Assembly: GCF_001767295.1 (NCBI RefSeq)
Contig: NZ_CP014944.1
Span: 310,001-374,000 of the forward strand
DNA: 64,000 nucleotides
Direction of reading: 5' to 3'
From: Colwellia sp. PAMC 20917
GTDB lineage: Bacteria; Pseudomonadota; Gammaproteobacteria; Enterobacterales; Alteromonadaceae
This document shows, piece after piece, positions 31,094 to 39,561 of the stretch; positions within the stretch are counted from its first letter, which is position 1, and each line of letters begins with the position of its first letter. Below the pieces are notes generated by a model. That model made no database searches. It worked only from the letters and a program-made list of their open reading frames with translations, and was not told where the DNA came from. Both the position numbers and the translations under genes were made by a program.

Positions 31094-32587
31094 ATGTCTG
31101 GAAAACCCATAACCAAGCAACAGGTTAATTTATATATGTCTTATCGTAAGGATCATAAACAAACAGCAGCCGCTGCCCAATCTGGTATGTCAGAGCGTAC
31201 AGCTCGGCGTATCGAATCCGGCCAGCATTCAACCACACATCTCCCTAGGGTTTATCGAACACGCAAAGATCCATTTAATGGTGCGTTTGAAGAGCATCTA
31301 GTGCCATTGCTCAAAGCAGATCCTGAACTTCAACCCATAACTTTATTAGATCAGCTCGATACACTCATGCCAGGTAAATTTGGTCACAATCATTTACGTA
31401 CGTTACAACGTCGAGTCAAAAAGTGGTTGGCAACTGAAGGGCCAGAGCAAGAAGTTATCTTTCGTCAAAAGTACATGCCAGGGTTTATGGGGATATCTGA
31501 TTACACTTGGATGAACAAACTTGAAATATCTATTGCAGGCCAAGCATTTTCTCATAAGCTTTTTCATTACAAGTTAGTGTTCAGTGGCTGGACGTATGCT
31601 CAACTTGTCTTTGGTGGTGAAAGTTTCGAATCACTCTCTACAGGTTTACAAAATGCATTTTGGCGCAGTGGTGGTGTACCACAGACACACCGAACCGATA
31701 GCTTAAGTGCTGCATTCAATAATCATTATGAACAGGAAGCGTTAACTGAACGCTATCAAAAGCTATGTGCTCACTATAGCGTTGTTGCGACGCGTAACAA
31801 TAAAGGTGTAGCTCATGAAAATGGTGCGATTGAAGTGGCACATAGCCATTTAAAACGAAAAGTAGATCAGCAATTACGACTACGTGGCAGTCGTGATTTC
31901 GCGACAATTACCGAGTACCAATCGTTTCTTGATGTAATTGTCGCCAAAATTAATCGCCAATGCAAAACTCGATTTGATGAAGAGCGCAAGCACTTAAATG
32001 ATTTGCCTAAACGTCGTACCAACGACTTCTGCGAACAATACGTTAAAGTTACCTCTAGCAGCACCATCAGTGTTAAACGTGTGACGTATACCGTACCTTC
32101 TAGATTAATTAGTCATCGATTACTTGTACACATTTATGATACTCGGCTGGATTTATTTCTTGGTCATGAAAAAACGTTATCCCTGTCTAGAGTCTATGCT
32201 CAAGGACACTTAAGATCACGAGCAGTAGATTATAAACATGTGATCCACTCACTTGCGAAAAAGCCCAATGCGTTCAAATACTCGCAGTTACGAGAAGATT
32301 TGATCCCAGAAGGTGACTTCAGTTTGTTGTGGCAGCAGTTAACAGCAGAGCATGTTAGCGATAAAGACTGTCGTTATATGGTTGAATTATTGTTACTCGC
32401 TCATAACTATAATTGCGAGCATGCCCTTGGTCGTTATGTCTTGAAAAACCACGAGCAAGGTAAGTTTATATCTATTGATATGTGCCGTAAATTGTTTGCC
32501 CCTAGCACGCTCGTCATACCAAACATTGTCAGTCATCAACATCAAATAAGTGATTACGATATATTGCTTGGAGGGTTACATGGCTAA
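31094..32587 (+). CDS. istA: IS21-family transposase IstA
   Basis: 497 residues. An N-terminal helix-turn-helix (QVNLYMSYRKDHKQTAAAAQ, SGMSERTARRIESG) is followed by an RNase H-fold DDE core: the first Asp in GISDYTWMN, the second in HRTDSLSAAF, and Glu in HENGAIEVAHSHLKRKVD. The C-terminal half is of the IstA beta-barrel type (ITVPSRLISHRLLVHIYDTR-like segment). Works with the IstB ATPase, which selects the target. The stop overlaps the istB start. Confidence 0.95.
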   Translation: MSGKPITKQQVNLYMSYRKDHKQTAAAAQSGMSERTARRIESGQHSTTHLPRVYRTRKDPFNGAFEEHLVPLLKADPELQPITLLDQLDTLMPGKFGHNHLRTLQRRVKKWLATEGPEQEVIFRQKYMPGFMGISDYTWMNKLEISIAGQAFSHKLFHYKLVFSGWTYAQLVFGGESFESLSTGLQNAFWRSGGVPQTHRTDSLSAAFNNHYEQEALTERYQKLCAHYSVVATRNNKGVAHENGAIEVAHSHLKRKVDQQLRLRGSRDFATITEYQSFLDVIVAKINRQCKTRFDEERKHLNDLPKRRTNDFCEQYVKVTSSSTISVKRVTYTVPSRLISHRLLVHIYDTRLDLFLGHEKTLSLSRVYAQGHLRSRAVDYKHVIHSLAKKPNAFKYSQLREDLIPEGDFSLLWQQLTAEHVSDKDCRYMVELLLLAHNYNCEHALGRYVLKNHEQGKFISIDMCRKLFAPSTLVIPNIVSHQHQISDYDILLGGLHG

Positions 32588-33347
32588 TATTCTAAGCTTA
32601 CCAATATTACTGAAAGAGCTGCGCTTAAGTGCGATAGCCAAAGAATGGGAAGTCCTTGCCCAAAAGGCTGTTTCACAGGAGTGGGAGCCTGAATTATTCC
32701 TTGCCGAGCTATGTGAACTTGAAGCTAATCATCGTCATGAAAGTCGATTAAAACGGTTACTTAAAGAGAGTAAATTACCCGTAGGTAAACAACTACATCA
32801 ATATAAATTTGACGAAATAGAAGGTATTACGTCACTGCAAATGAAACAAAAAGTTAATCAGATTGACTGGCTTAGACAAGGCCATAATATCTTATTGTTT
32901 GGTGCTAGTGGTTTAGGGAAAACTCACTTAGCGTGTGCTATTGGTTACTCATTACTTGAAAAAGCAGTGCGCGTTAAATTCAGCACTAGTACAGCTATTG
33001 TTCAAGAACTCCAACGTGCAAAAGAAACGTTGGGCTTAACTGATGCCCTAAGAAAACTCGATAAATATGAGCTGTTGATATTAGATGATATCGGCTATGT
33101 GAAAAAGACTGATAGTGAAAGTCAGGTGTTGTTTGAACTGATTGCACATCGTTATGAACGAGGCAGTTTGTTGATCACATCGAATCAAGCATTCAGTGAG
33201 TGGGATAGTATATTTGGTGACAACATGATGACTGTTGCTGCTATCGACAGACTTGTTCACCACAGTGATATCTATCAAATAAAAGGAGAAAGTTACCGAA
33301 AAAAACAAGCTATGCAACTAAATTCAAATACCGGCCAAGTTAATTGA
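32580..33347 (+). CDS. istB: IS21-family helper ATPase IstB
   Basis: 255 residues of the DnaC/IstB-like AAA+ class. Walker A GASGLGKTH and Walker B LLILDDIG are visible, with a sensor-like LLITSNQ. It stimulates IstA transposition. I placed the start at the ATG 32580: GGAGGG sits 4 bases upstream and the start overlaps the istA stop by 8 bases, the coupling normally seen in this family. The upstream in-frame codons would lie inside istA. Confidence 0.95.
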   Translation: MANILSLPILLKELRLSAIAKEWEVLAQKAVSQEWEPELFLAELCELEANHRHESRLKRLLKESKLPVGKQLHQYKFDEIEGITSLQMKQKVNQIDWLRQGHNILLFGASGLGKTHLACAIGYSLLEKAVRVKFSTSTAIVQELQRAKETLGLTDALRKLDKYELLILDDIGYVKKTDSESQVLFELIAHRYERGSLLITSNQAFSEWDSIFGDNMMTVAAIDRLVHHSDIYQIKGESYRKKQAMQLNSNTGQVN

Positions 33348-33385
33348 CGCCAACCGGACAAGTTAGTTGACGTCTAATACGAGGA

Positions 33386-33730
33386 CTTATTCTTGTGGAA
33401 AAAATATCAACAACAATGAAAGTGGACTGCTATAAAGTTAATGGTCACAAAGAAGGTATTAATATGTTAAATAAAAATAGAATTGACGTGTTACTTTTAC
33501 CTCTAACGATAGGTGCCTATTTTAAGAGCGTCGATTCTAAATTTTCTACCAGCCATTACAGTGAATCACTAGGCCGTGAACCGTTGTTTCATTATCTCCA
33601 TAAAAAACATCACAAATTGGTTCCTAAACTGACTTTAATATTGCAACAAATGAATATTGATATTTATGAAAAAACTTATAGAGACTCCTTGAAAGAAACT
33701 CTTCCCCCGATGGTAATTCAAGTGTTCTAA
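33386..33730 (+). pseudogene. C-terminal fragment of the IS21-split substrate-binding protein
   Basis: 114 codons reading LILVEKISTTMKVDCYK and on to DVLLLPLTIGAYF, in frame with the N-terminal fragment once the IS is removed. It has no own start with a ribosome-binding site (the first possible start is GTG 33395). Contains the second-lobe region of a family 3 binding protein. Confidence 0.82.
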
Positions 33731-34298
33731 TAAATTAACTATATCTTTAGTGTGTATTGATAAATAGTAAGCTGATAAAATAGTGATACCCTATATAGTT
33801 ACAATTAATATTTTTATTAAAATAAAATCTACAATTTCTTTATGTTCAGCTTATTGAGATGTCTGAGTAATATTCGCCAAACCAATCTAAATTTATATGA
33901 CGATTTCACCTAAATCACCTTAAAAGTAATATTCTACTTCATCCAAACTATAAAAGGTTCATGACTGTTTTTTCTTACTAATTTTGACGCGAAAAATTAT
34001 AAATTATTTCAGGTGTCCGCCTACAATGATTAGCAGATCACCACGCATAAAAGCTCGAAGTTGATCAATGGCAATAGTCAATGATGGTTTGCCATTGTTC
34101 TTGGCTAAGCGTAATTCTCATGTTTATCTCCTAAATTAAGTGGGGAGATAACATGCCCGATATCAAACGCTAACAGCAGGTGCCGTTAGCTATAAGGTTA
34201 CATATAATGTATTGCCTTATCAGTATAGACTTTGCTTTGCTTAATAATGATATTTGGTTTATAACTACAGTAAGAATATTAATAAATCGCCCCAATTG
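33731..34298. other. Stretch without an intact gene; decayed coding remnant on the minus strand
   Basis: On the minus strand 34185-34004 reads RHLLLAFDIGHVISPLN, then LGDKHENYA, then after a one-base shift LAKNNGKPSLTIAIDQL and RAFMRGDLLIIVGGHLK to a stop. The composition is protein-like, so this looks like a frameshifted gene fragment, family not recognised. A GCTAAC-N10-GTTAGC palindrome lies at 34170-34191. Confidence 0.4.
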
Positions 34299-36635
34299 AT
34301 GACTAATAAATCCATAAAAAACAAATCGATTCGTCTTAGAATAATCTTTTTAATTATTTTGGTTTTTACTCTTGTATTAGTGTTTTTTTCATATTTTTTA
34401 AAAGATTTTATTACTGGAGTTGAACAAGATTTAGGTAAAAAAATGGTGCTTCAACATGCCATTATCAACAAAGAAAAAGCCCTCAGTCATTTTACACAAA
34501 ACTTAAATCTAGTTAAACGTTCCTTGCTCAATAATACATATCAAGACTGGATGAAAAATAACGATAATGAAAAATTTAAAACAAAAGCGATTCAGTCTGT
34601 TAAAAAAGACTGTCAAGTTATAGATTGCTATGGCTGGTTTATCCTTTCAATTGCCCCCCTTACTAGTATTGATTGGAATAAAGAGAGCAATACCATAAAA
34701 ACGGTTCCGCTGAAATTAGAAGAAAATTCTTGGCTACCAAAAAAGCTAAAAGAAAATAATGAGTTTTATGTCGATGCTGATATTAATACTATTGATGGAA
34801 ACACCTATGTTTTTTTTGATTATATAGTAAGAGAAAATGATCAAGTCATTGGAACGGTTGGAAGCTACGCATTAGTCTCAACTATTACTAATCAATTACT
34901 CAGTACCTCTAACCAAGATATTTTAGATGTACTTATTGATAATCATGGTGTATTTCGTACTAGTTTGAATGAAAATACCAGTCGTTATCATCCCTCTCTT
35001 TCAAAGTTTTTGTCCAACAAAGAATGGCATCAAGTCATCGGGGATGATCTAGATAAAAGCAGCTTAATAAAACTAAAAAATAATACTAATAGTCATTTGG
35101 TAAAAACGATTGATATCAGAATTAATGAAGTTAATTATATAGCCGCTATTGTGTATATCGAGGAAATAGAATGGTATGCAATGAGTTTATTTTCAAAAGA
35201 AGCAATGGAAGGAAGTATTGTTATTCTGCCTCTCTTTTTAGTTGGCACCCTACTTCTTTTTAGCGTTATTGCACTTACACTTTATTTTTTGAACAAGCTG
35301 GTTTTTAAACGACTTATCGTGATGAACAAATCAGTTAATAACATTGCATTAGGTAATTATAAAGACTTAATTAAAGATTGTCGTTCGGATGAATTAGGTA
35401 CTTTAGCTCAAGGGATAAACACCATGAGCCAAGAAATTTCAAAGAATCTATCAAAGATAAAGTCTCAGAATAATGCGCTAAATGATGCTATTGATAAAGC
35501 AAATGCAGCAAATAATGCAAAATCTATTTTTCTATCAAACATGAGCCATGAAATAAGAACCCCTATGAATGCAGTGTTAGGTTTTGCTGAAATAGGAAGA
35601 AACACCAAAGTTTTATTTGAAAAAGATGATTCACTTGAACAAATACAACGTTCAGGTGAACACTTACTGCAAATAATTAATGACGTATTAGACTTTTCTA
35701 AAATAGGATCCAAGCAACTTGAGTTGGAAAAAATCTCATTTAGCTTTAGTGCTATTCTTAAAAAAATAACACAAATTTGTAAGTCGGATATTGATAAAAA
35801 AAATATATCATTAAATTTCCTATTAGATGATTCGATTCCTAGCCACTTAATTGGTGATCCACTAAAAATAGAACAAATCATCATTAATTTGGTTAGTAAT
35901 GCTATAAAATTTACGGAACATGGCAGTATTGATATTAACACTCGTCTAAAAAGACAAAACGAAAATAACGTTATCATAGAGTTAAGTGTTAAAGATACAG
36001 GAATAGGTATAACGCCAGAACAACAAAAAAACTTATTTATAGCTTTTTCTCAAGCCGATAATTCAATCACTAGAAAGTTTGGTGGCACAGGATTAGGATT
36101 AGCGATAAGTAAGCAATTAGTCGAAATGATGGGGGGGGAAATCACACTAAAAAGTGAACGAGATAAAGGCACTGAATTCACATTCACCATACCTTTGACA
36201 TACTCTACTGAAAAGTTAGAGAAAAAAATAGAAGAATCAGCTGATTTTGATTTAGTAAAATTAAAAGCAGCTTTGTATGGAAAAAAAATCTTGCTAGTTG
36301 AAGACAATAGAATCAACCAAATTGTAGCTAAAAAAACACTAGAGCCATTAAGTATTTCAATTGATATAGCAGAGAATGGCTTACAAGCAGTAGAAAAAAT
36401 GAAAAACAATACTTATTCTTTAGTGTTAATGGATATACAAATGCCTGAGTTAGACGGACTACAAGCAACAGAACAAATTAGAATGTTTGATAATGATACT
36501 GTAATTATTGGTATGTCAGCTCATGCTAGTATCCAAGATACTGAAAAAGCGATTAAATCAGGAATGAATGATTATATGACTAAACCCATTAAGCAAAAAA
36601 CAGTTTTTTTGATGATATCAGAATATATCTTTTAG
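34299..36635 (+). CDS. Hybrid sensor histidine kinase/response regulator
   Basis: 778 residues. Membrane segment at about residues 11-35 (IIFLIILVFTLVLVFFSYFL), a ~270-residue periplasmic sensor region of double-Cache-like size (with DCYGWFILSIAP), a second membrane segment (ILPLFLVGTLLLFSVIALTL), a HAMP linker, HisKA with His417 in [12 protein letters not shown], a HATPase_c domain (VSNAIKF, GTGLGLAISKQL), and a C-terminal receiver with Asp712 in LVLMDIQMPELDG. No Hpt domain, so phosphate must pass to a separate partner. The start is unsure: neither ATG 34299 nor TTG 34254 has a clear ribosome-binding site. It lies next to the disrupted binding-protein gene, which may have encoded a companion sensor component. 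Confidence 0.9.
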   Translation: MTNKSIKNKSIRLRIIFLIILVFTLVLVFFSYFLKDFITGVEQDLGKKMVLQHAIINKEKALSHFTQNLNLVKRSLLNNTYQDWMKNNDNEKFKTKAIQSVKKDCQVIDCYGWFILSIAPLTSIDWNKESNTIKTVPLKLEENSWLPKKLKENNEFYVDADINTIDGNTYVFFDYIVRENDQVIGTVGSYALVSTITNQLLSTSNQDILDVLIDNHGVFRTSLNENTSRYHPSLSKFLSNKEWHQVIGDDLDKSSLIKLKNNTNSHLVKTIDIRINEVNYIAAIVYIEEIEWYAMSLFSKEAMEGSIVILPLFLVGTLLLFSVIALTLYFLNKLVFKRLIVMNKSVNNIALGNYKDLIKDCRSDELGTLAQGINTMSQEISKNLSKIKSQNNALNDAIDKANAANNAKSIFLSNMSHEIRTPMNAVLGFAEIGRNTKVLFEKDDSLEQIQRSGEHLLQIINDVLDFSKIGSKQLELEKISFSFSAILKKITQICKSDIDKKNISLNFLLDDSIPSHLIGDPLKIEQIIINLVSNAIKFTEHGSIDINTRLKRQNENNVIIELSVKDTGIGITPEQQKNLFIAFSQADNSITRKFGGTGLGLAISKQLVEMMGGEITLKSERDKGTEFTFTIPLTYSTEKLEKKIEESADFDLVKLKAALYGKKILLVEDNRINQIVAKKTLEPLSISIDIAENGLQAVEKMKNNTYSLVLMDIQMPELDGLQATEQIRMFDNDTVIIGMSAHASIQDTEKAIKSGMNDYMTKPIKQKTVFLMISEYIF

Positions 36636-36790
36636 TTCTTCAGGTAACTAACACCAAATAAGTCTATGCCTTTAGAAGCAAAATTTAGGAGATAGGGTAA
36701 TATGTTTCTTAAACGTTCATGATGATGGTAACTAGTCTATTTTTAGATGTGATTTAAGTAGTGTTATCGGTACTCCTCATAAAAAACATT

Positions 36791-36810
36791 AATTAAGCCA
36801 CCCATAATAA
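36791..36810 (-). repeat. REP-like palindromic element, copy 1
   Basis: The minus strand reads TTATTATGGGTGGCTTAATT, a diverged copy of the TTATCATGGGTGGC family. It lies 64 bp upstream of the REP-associated transposase gene. Confidence 0.6.
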
Positions 36811-36873
36811 CTTGTTTGTTTTTTCAATAATAAACTACACTTAAGTTACCCTCTTATAAGTGTGGTGATTATT

Positions 36874-37854
36874 ATGCCCAAGCCTCGTTCACAACAAATT
36901 AGTTTATCTGATACGCCGTATTATCATATTTGCAGTCAAACCGTTCGAAAAGCCTTTTTATGTGGTGTTGATAAAGAAACTGGTGTCAGTTATGAGCACA
37001 GGCGTCATTGGATTGAACAACGTATTTTTAAATTATCTCAAGTCTTTGCTATTGATATTTGTGCTCACGCTGTCATGAATAATCACTTACATTTAGTCCT
37101 TCATGTTGATAGTGAACAAGTTAACAACTGGACGACGTTCGAGGTACTGTCCCGTTGGCATACGTTGTTTAAAGGCACCCTGTTAACCCGTCAATATCAG
37201 CGACAGCAATCATTAACGACATTCGAAATAGAAATAGTTGAAGAAACAGCACAGGTCTATAAACAGCGCTTAATCGATATCAGTTGGTTTATGCGGGCAT
37301 TAAACGAGCCTATTGCTCGACAAGCCAATAAAGAAGATGAATGCACGGGGCACTTTTGGGAAGGACGCTTTAAATCACAAGCCCTGCTCGATGAAGGGGC
37401 ATTACTTGCTTGTATGGCTTATGTAGATTTAAATCCAGTGCGTGCTGGCATTGCCCCAACACCTGAGCAATCGAATTTTACCAGTATTCAACTGCGCATC
37501 AAGGCAGCCATCATGGGAGAGCAACCGACAAGGTTATTACCTTTTACGGGCCATGAACAGCAAGAGAAAACCTCAGGTATCCGCTTTAGCTTGAAGGACT
37601 ATTTAACCCTTGTAGATGAAACAGGTCGCGTAATAAGAGCAGACAAACGAGGCGCTATCGATAACAAAACCGCAAATATACTGTCAAGACTTCACATCAG
37701 CGATAAAAGCTGGCTAAAACTCACCACAAACTTTGAAGGTATATTCACTGGCGCGGTCGGCACCGCAGAGCATTTGTGTGAATTTACTGAGCACGTGGGG
37801 TTAAAGCGAGCACACGGTAAAGCAAATGCCCAAGCTTGTTTGAATAGCGCGTAA
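36874..37854 (+). CDS. REP-associated tyrosine transposase-like protein (Y1/HUH family)
   Basis: 326 residues. Related to the single-strand-specific IS200/IS605 enzymes and to RAYTs, which handle REP palindromes. The HUH metal motif is H71-L-H73 in MNNHLHLVLHVD. Downstream are GHFWEGRFKSQALLDEG and CMAYVDLNPVRAG, the usual family blocks around the active Tyr. A ~120-residue C-terminal extension (SGIRFSLKDYLTLVDETGR and on) is the kind often found in marine gammaproteobacterial members. Start at MPKPRSQQ (36874) with GGTG upstream. Six short palindromes of one family lie within 2.7 kb, which fits a RAYT and its substrates. Confidence 0.88.
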   Translation: MPKPRSQQISLSDTPYYHICSQTVRKAFLCGVDKETGVSYEHRRHWIEQRIFKLSQVFAIDICAHAVMNNHLHLVLHVDSEQVNNWTTFEVLSRWHTLFKGTLLTRQYQRQQSLTTFEIEIVEETAQVYKQRLIDISWFMRALNEPIARQANKEDECTGHFWEGRFKSQALLDEGALLACMAYVDLNPVRAGIAPTPEQSNFTSIQLRIKAAIMGEQPTRLLPFTGHEQQEKTSGIRFSLKDYLTLVDETGRVIRADKRGAIDNKTANILSRLHISDKSWLKLTTNFEGIFTGAVGTAEHLCEFTEHVGLKRAHGKANAQACLNSA

Positions 37855-38048
37855 ACTTAACTACATGCAAAAACAGCACTAAGACCACAAGAAAACACGG
37901 CTACCTTGGGGGAAAAGTAAACTTGCCTGAAATTCACTCATTTAGTCAACATCTATAAAAATCGATAGGCAAAGGCTTACAAGATGAAATACATGCATTG
38001 TTGTTGGCCAATGGATAGCATTGTTTCAGAGCATTATTATTGTGCAGC

Positions 38049-38071
38049 ATTATCATGGCTGGCATAGTAAT
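38049..38071 (+). repeat. REP-like palindromic element, copy 2
   Basis: ATTATCATGGCTGGCATAGTAAT; the arms ATTAtcATG/CATagTAAT pair with a short GGCTGG-type loop. An outer TGTGCA/TGCACA pair (38041-38046, 38081-38086) encloses it. It sits 195 bp downstream of the transposase gene and next to the pilin stop. Confidence 0.7.
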
Positions 38072-38098
38072 TCTCACTGTTGCACATGCTTTCGGGAA

Positions 38099-38569
38099 TT
38101 AGTCGGCGCAACCTGAAATGGAAATTACTGGTCGTTGACCTTTATTAGCTTGCTTATAGGTCAGCTTACAAAGTGTATTATCTGCTTTTATAGCATCAGC
38201 AAGCATACCTTCTGTATCACTCAAAAATGTAAAAATAACTGGTGATGAACCAGTTAACTCCCAATCAGCGCCTTCAGTGAAATCTAGAACTAATCTTATG
38301 TTTGTCTGTGTATTGGAAGGATACCCCCAATGAATCTTTATTCCTGATGATAGTTCTGCATCTTGCAAATTACCAAGTCCTTCAACTATGGCCTTAGCGT
38401 TAACTAGCGTGCTAGCTGACACTAAGGCGCCCTTTAATTCATCCATTGCGGATTGTTGAGCATCACTTCGTATGCTTATAAATTTAGGAACAGCTACCGC
38501 TGACAAAACCCCTAAGATAACAATAACCACTACAAGTTCAATCAGAGTGAAACCAGATTGATTTTTCAT
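38099..38569 (-). CDS. Type IV pilin-like protein (prepilin N-terminal motif)
   Basis: 156 residues. MKNQSGFTLIELVVVIVIL is a class III signal: a short basic leader cleaved before Phe, Glu5 of the mature protein, then a hydrophobic helix. The body (FISIRSDAQQSAMDELKGAL...LCKLTYKQANKGQRPVISISGCAD) is MSHA-like, with a C-terminal Cys pair that could form the pilin D-loop. It stands alone between REP-like repeats, with no assembly genes nearby, so it would depend on a pilus system elsewhere or be a minor or orphan pilin. The ATG at 38569 is preferred over an upstream TTG. Confidence 0.85.
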   Translation of the reverse strand: MKNQSGFTLIELVVVIVILGVLSAVAVPKFISIRSDAQQSAMDELKGALVSASTLVNAKAIVEGLGNLQDAELSSGIKIHWGYPSNTQTNIRLVLDFTEGADWELTGSSPVIFTFLSDTEGMLADAIKADNTLCKLTYKQANKGQRPVISISGCAD

Positions 38570-38761
38570 ATAGATTAATTCCAAAAAATTAAAGAAGTAC
38601 TATTAATGACAGCCTGAAAGTTGTGTATAAGAGACCTTTCAGTAGAGGCACGAAAAAAGATCGCTTCTAACAAGTTTTTAATCGTAACGAGGCTTTATAA
38701 TTTTCAGCCTACTTATTTAAATAAAAATAAAATAACTTATATTTACTTGAAGTTAATTCTC

Positions 38762-38851
38762 TTATCCTATCTTTTATAGCTGTTTGATTCAATTGAATCA
38801 TAAATGTGGATATGAGGTAATAAAGAATTATCATAGGTGTCTTGATAACTT
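38762..38851 (+). repeat. 90-bp direct repeat, copy A
   Basis: Begins TTATCCTATCTTTTATAGC, contains the perfect 16-bp palindrome TGATTCAATTGAATCA (38785-38800) and ends in a REP-like element. It differs from copy B at only two positions I can see. Confidence 0.9.
38828..38848 (+). repeat. REP-like palindromic element, copy 3
   Basis: TTATCATAGGTGTCTTGATAA: TTATCA and TGATAA pair across a 9-base loop. Lies inside direct-repeat copy A. Confidence 0.75.
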
Positions 38852-38952
38852 TTCTCTCTATGAAGACCCTAATCTTTTCCAGCTTTTAGGTCAACTCTAG
38901 GGGTGCCACAAGGGGTCGTTCACCGTTATGATTTAAACTGTTCTAATCCTTT

Positions 38953-39237
38953 TCATTCTTTCATACTATTGCGTATGCGTAGGGTTATTTTTGAAAGTCT
39001 AGGGCTATTAAAAATTTCTTCGCTAAACTCTTCAAAACAAGTTTTTAAAGATTCTGTATTTTTGGAACCTTCAAAATCCAGTAGCAACCATTGTATTCCA
39101 CAATTTTTAAGCATGCTGGTTTGTTGCCTAGGCGAAATATAATCAAATAACCAATTATTAAAACTTCTATTGCTTCTTGAAAAGTTATAAATGCAAATAC
39201 AATACAGCATCACCAGTACATACCTAATAATAAACAT
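38953..39237 (-). CDS. Hypothetical small protein with N-terminal membrane segment
   Basis: 94 residues if translated. The N-terminus (MFIIRYVLVMLYCICIYNF) is hydrophobic and could be a membrane anchor or signal. The rest (NNWLFDYISPRQQTSMLKN, DFEGSKNTESLKTCFEEFSE) is polar with ordinary amino-acid balance. AGG lies six bases before the ATG. No family recognised. It lies between the two copies of the 90-bp repeat, so it could be cargo of that duplication or a chance frame. Confidence 0.4.
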   Translation of the reverse strand: MFIIRYVLVMLYCICIYNFSRSNRSFNNWLFDYISPRQQTSMLKNCGIQWLLLDFEGSKNTESLKTCFEEFSEEIFNSPRLSKITLRIRNSMKE

Positions 39238-39308
39238 AACTACCTACTATCGCTCTCGATATATATGGGATGATACTGCCTAACTCATCTAAGAGATAAA
39301 AAATAAAA

Positions 39309-39329
39309 TTTTCATGGGTGTCTTGATAA
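39309..39329 (+). repeat. REP-like palindromic element, copy 4
   Basis: TTTTCATGGGTGTCTTGATAA, the same core as copies 3 and 5 with one arm altered. It lies 5 bp before direct-repeat copy B. Confidence 0.7.
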
Positions 39330-39334
39330 CTTTA

Positions 39335-39424
39335 TTATCCTATCTTTTATAGCTGTTTGATTCAATTGAATCATAAATGTGGATATGGGGTAATAAAGAA
39401 TTATCATGGGTGTCTTGATAACTT
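39335..39424 (+). repeat. 90-bp direct repeat, copy B
   Basis: Near-identical to 38762-38851, including the TGATTCAATTGAATCA palindrome (39358-39373) and a terminal REP-like element. Confidence 0.9.
39401..39421 (+). repeat. REP-like palindromic element, copy 5
   Basis: TTATCATGGGTGTCTTGATAA with perfect TTATCA/TGATAA arms; inside direct-repeat copy B. Confidence 0.75.
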
Positions 39425-39461
39425 AGTAATTCGTCCTAATCCGGTCCTTCCTTTACAAAGC

Positions 39462-39484
39462 ATTATCATGGGTGGCATAGTAAT
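39462..39484 (+). repeat. REP-like palindromic element, copy 6
   Basis: ATTATCATGGGTGGCATAGTAAT, almost identical to copy 2 (one base different). Followed by AATTCG, as after copy 5. Confidence 0.75.
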
Positions 39485-39561
39485 TCGTTAAATGTCAATT
39501 TCCTTGCGCCACAAGCGGCGCAAAATTAAACCCGCAGAGATTAAAATAAAGATAGAATGAA

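Larger units (their letters stand above)
31003..33379 (+). mobile_element. IS21-family insertion sequence (2,377 bp)
   Basis: Bounded by the 6-bp direct repeat CGAGGA (30997-31002 and 33380-33385). The left end starts TATTAGGCGACAATTAG, and the reverse complement of the right end starts TATTAGACGTCAACTAA. Each end carries a second diverged copy of the CGACAATTAG/CCGG block, as expected for multiple transposase-binding sites. It encodes istA and istB in the usual overlapping order. Both genes are intact, so the element may be active. Confidence 0.92.

Noticed and set aside
27301..39500. Genomic island integrated at tRNA-Val with att direct repeats
   Set aside because: No copy of the tRNA 3' end was found further along and no integrase gene is present, although the region is clearly accessory in content.
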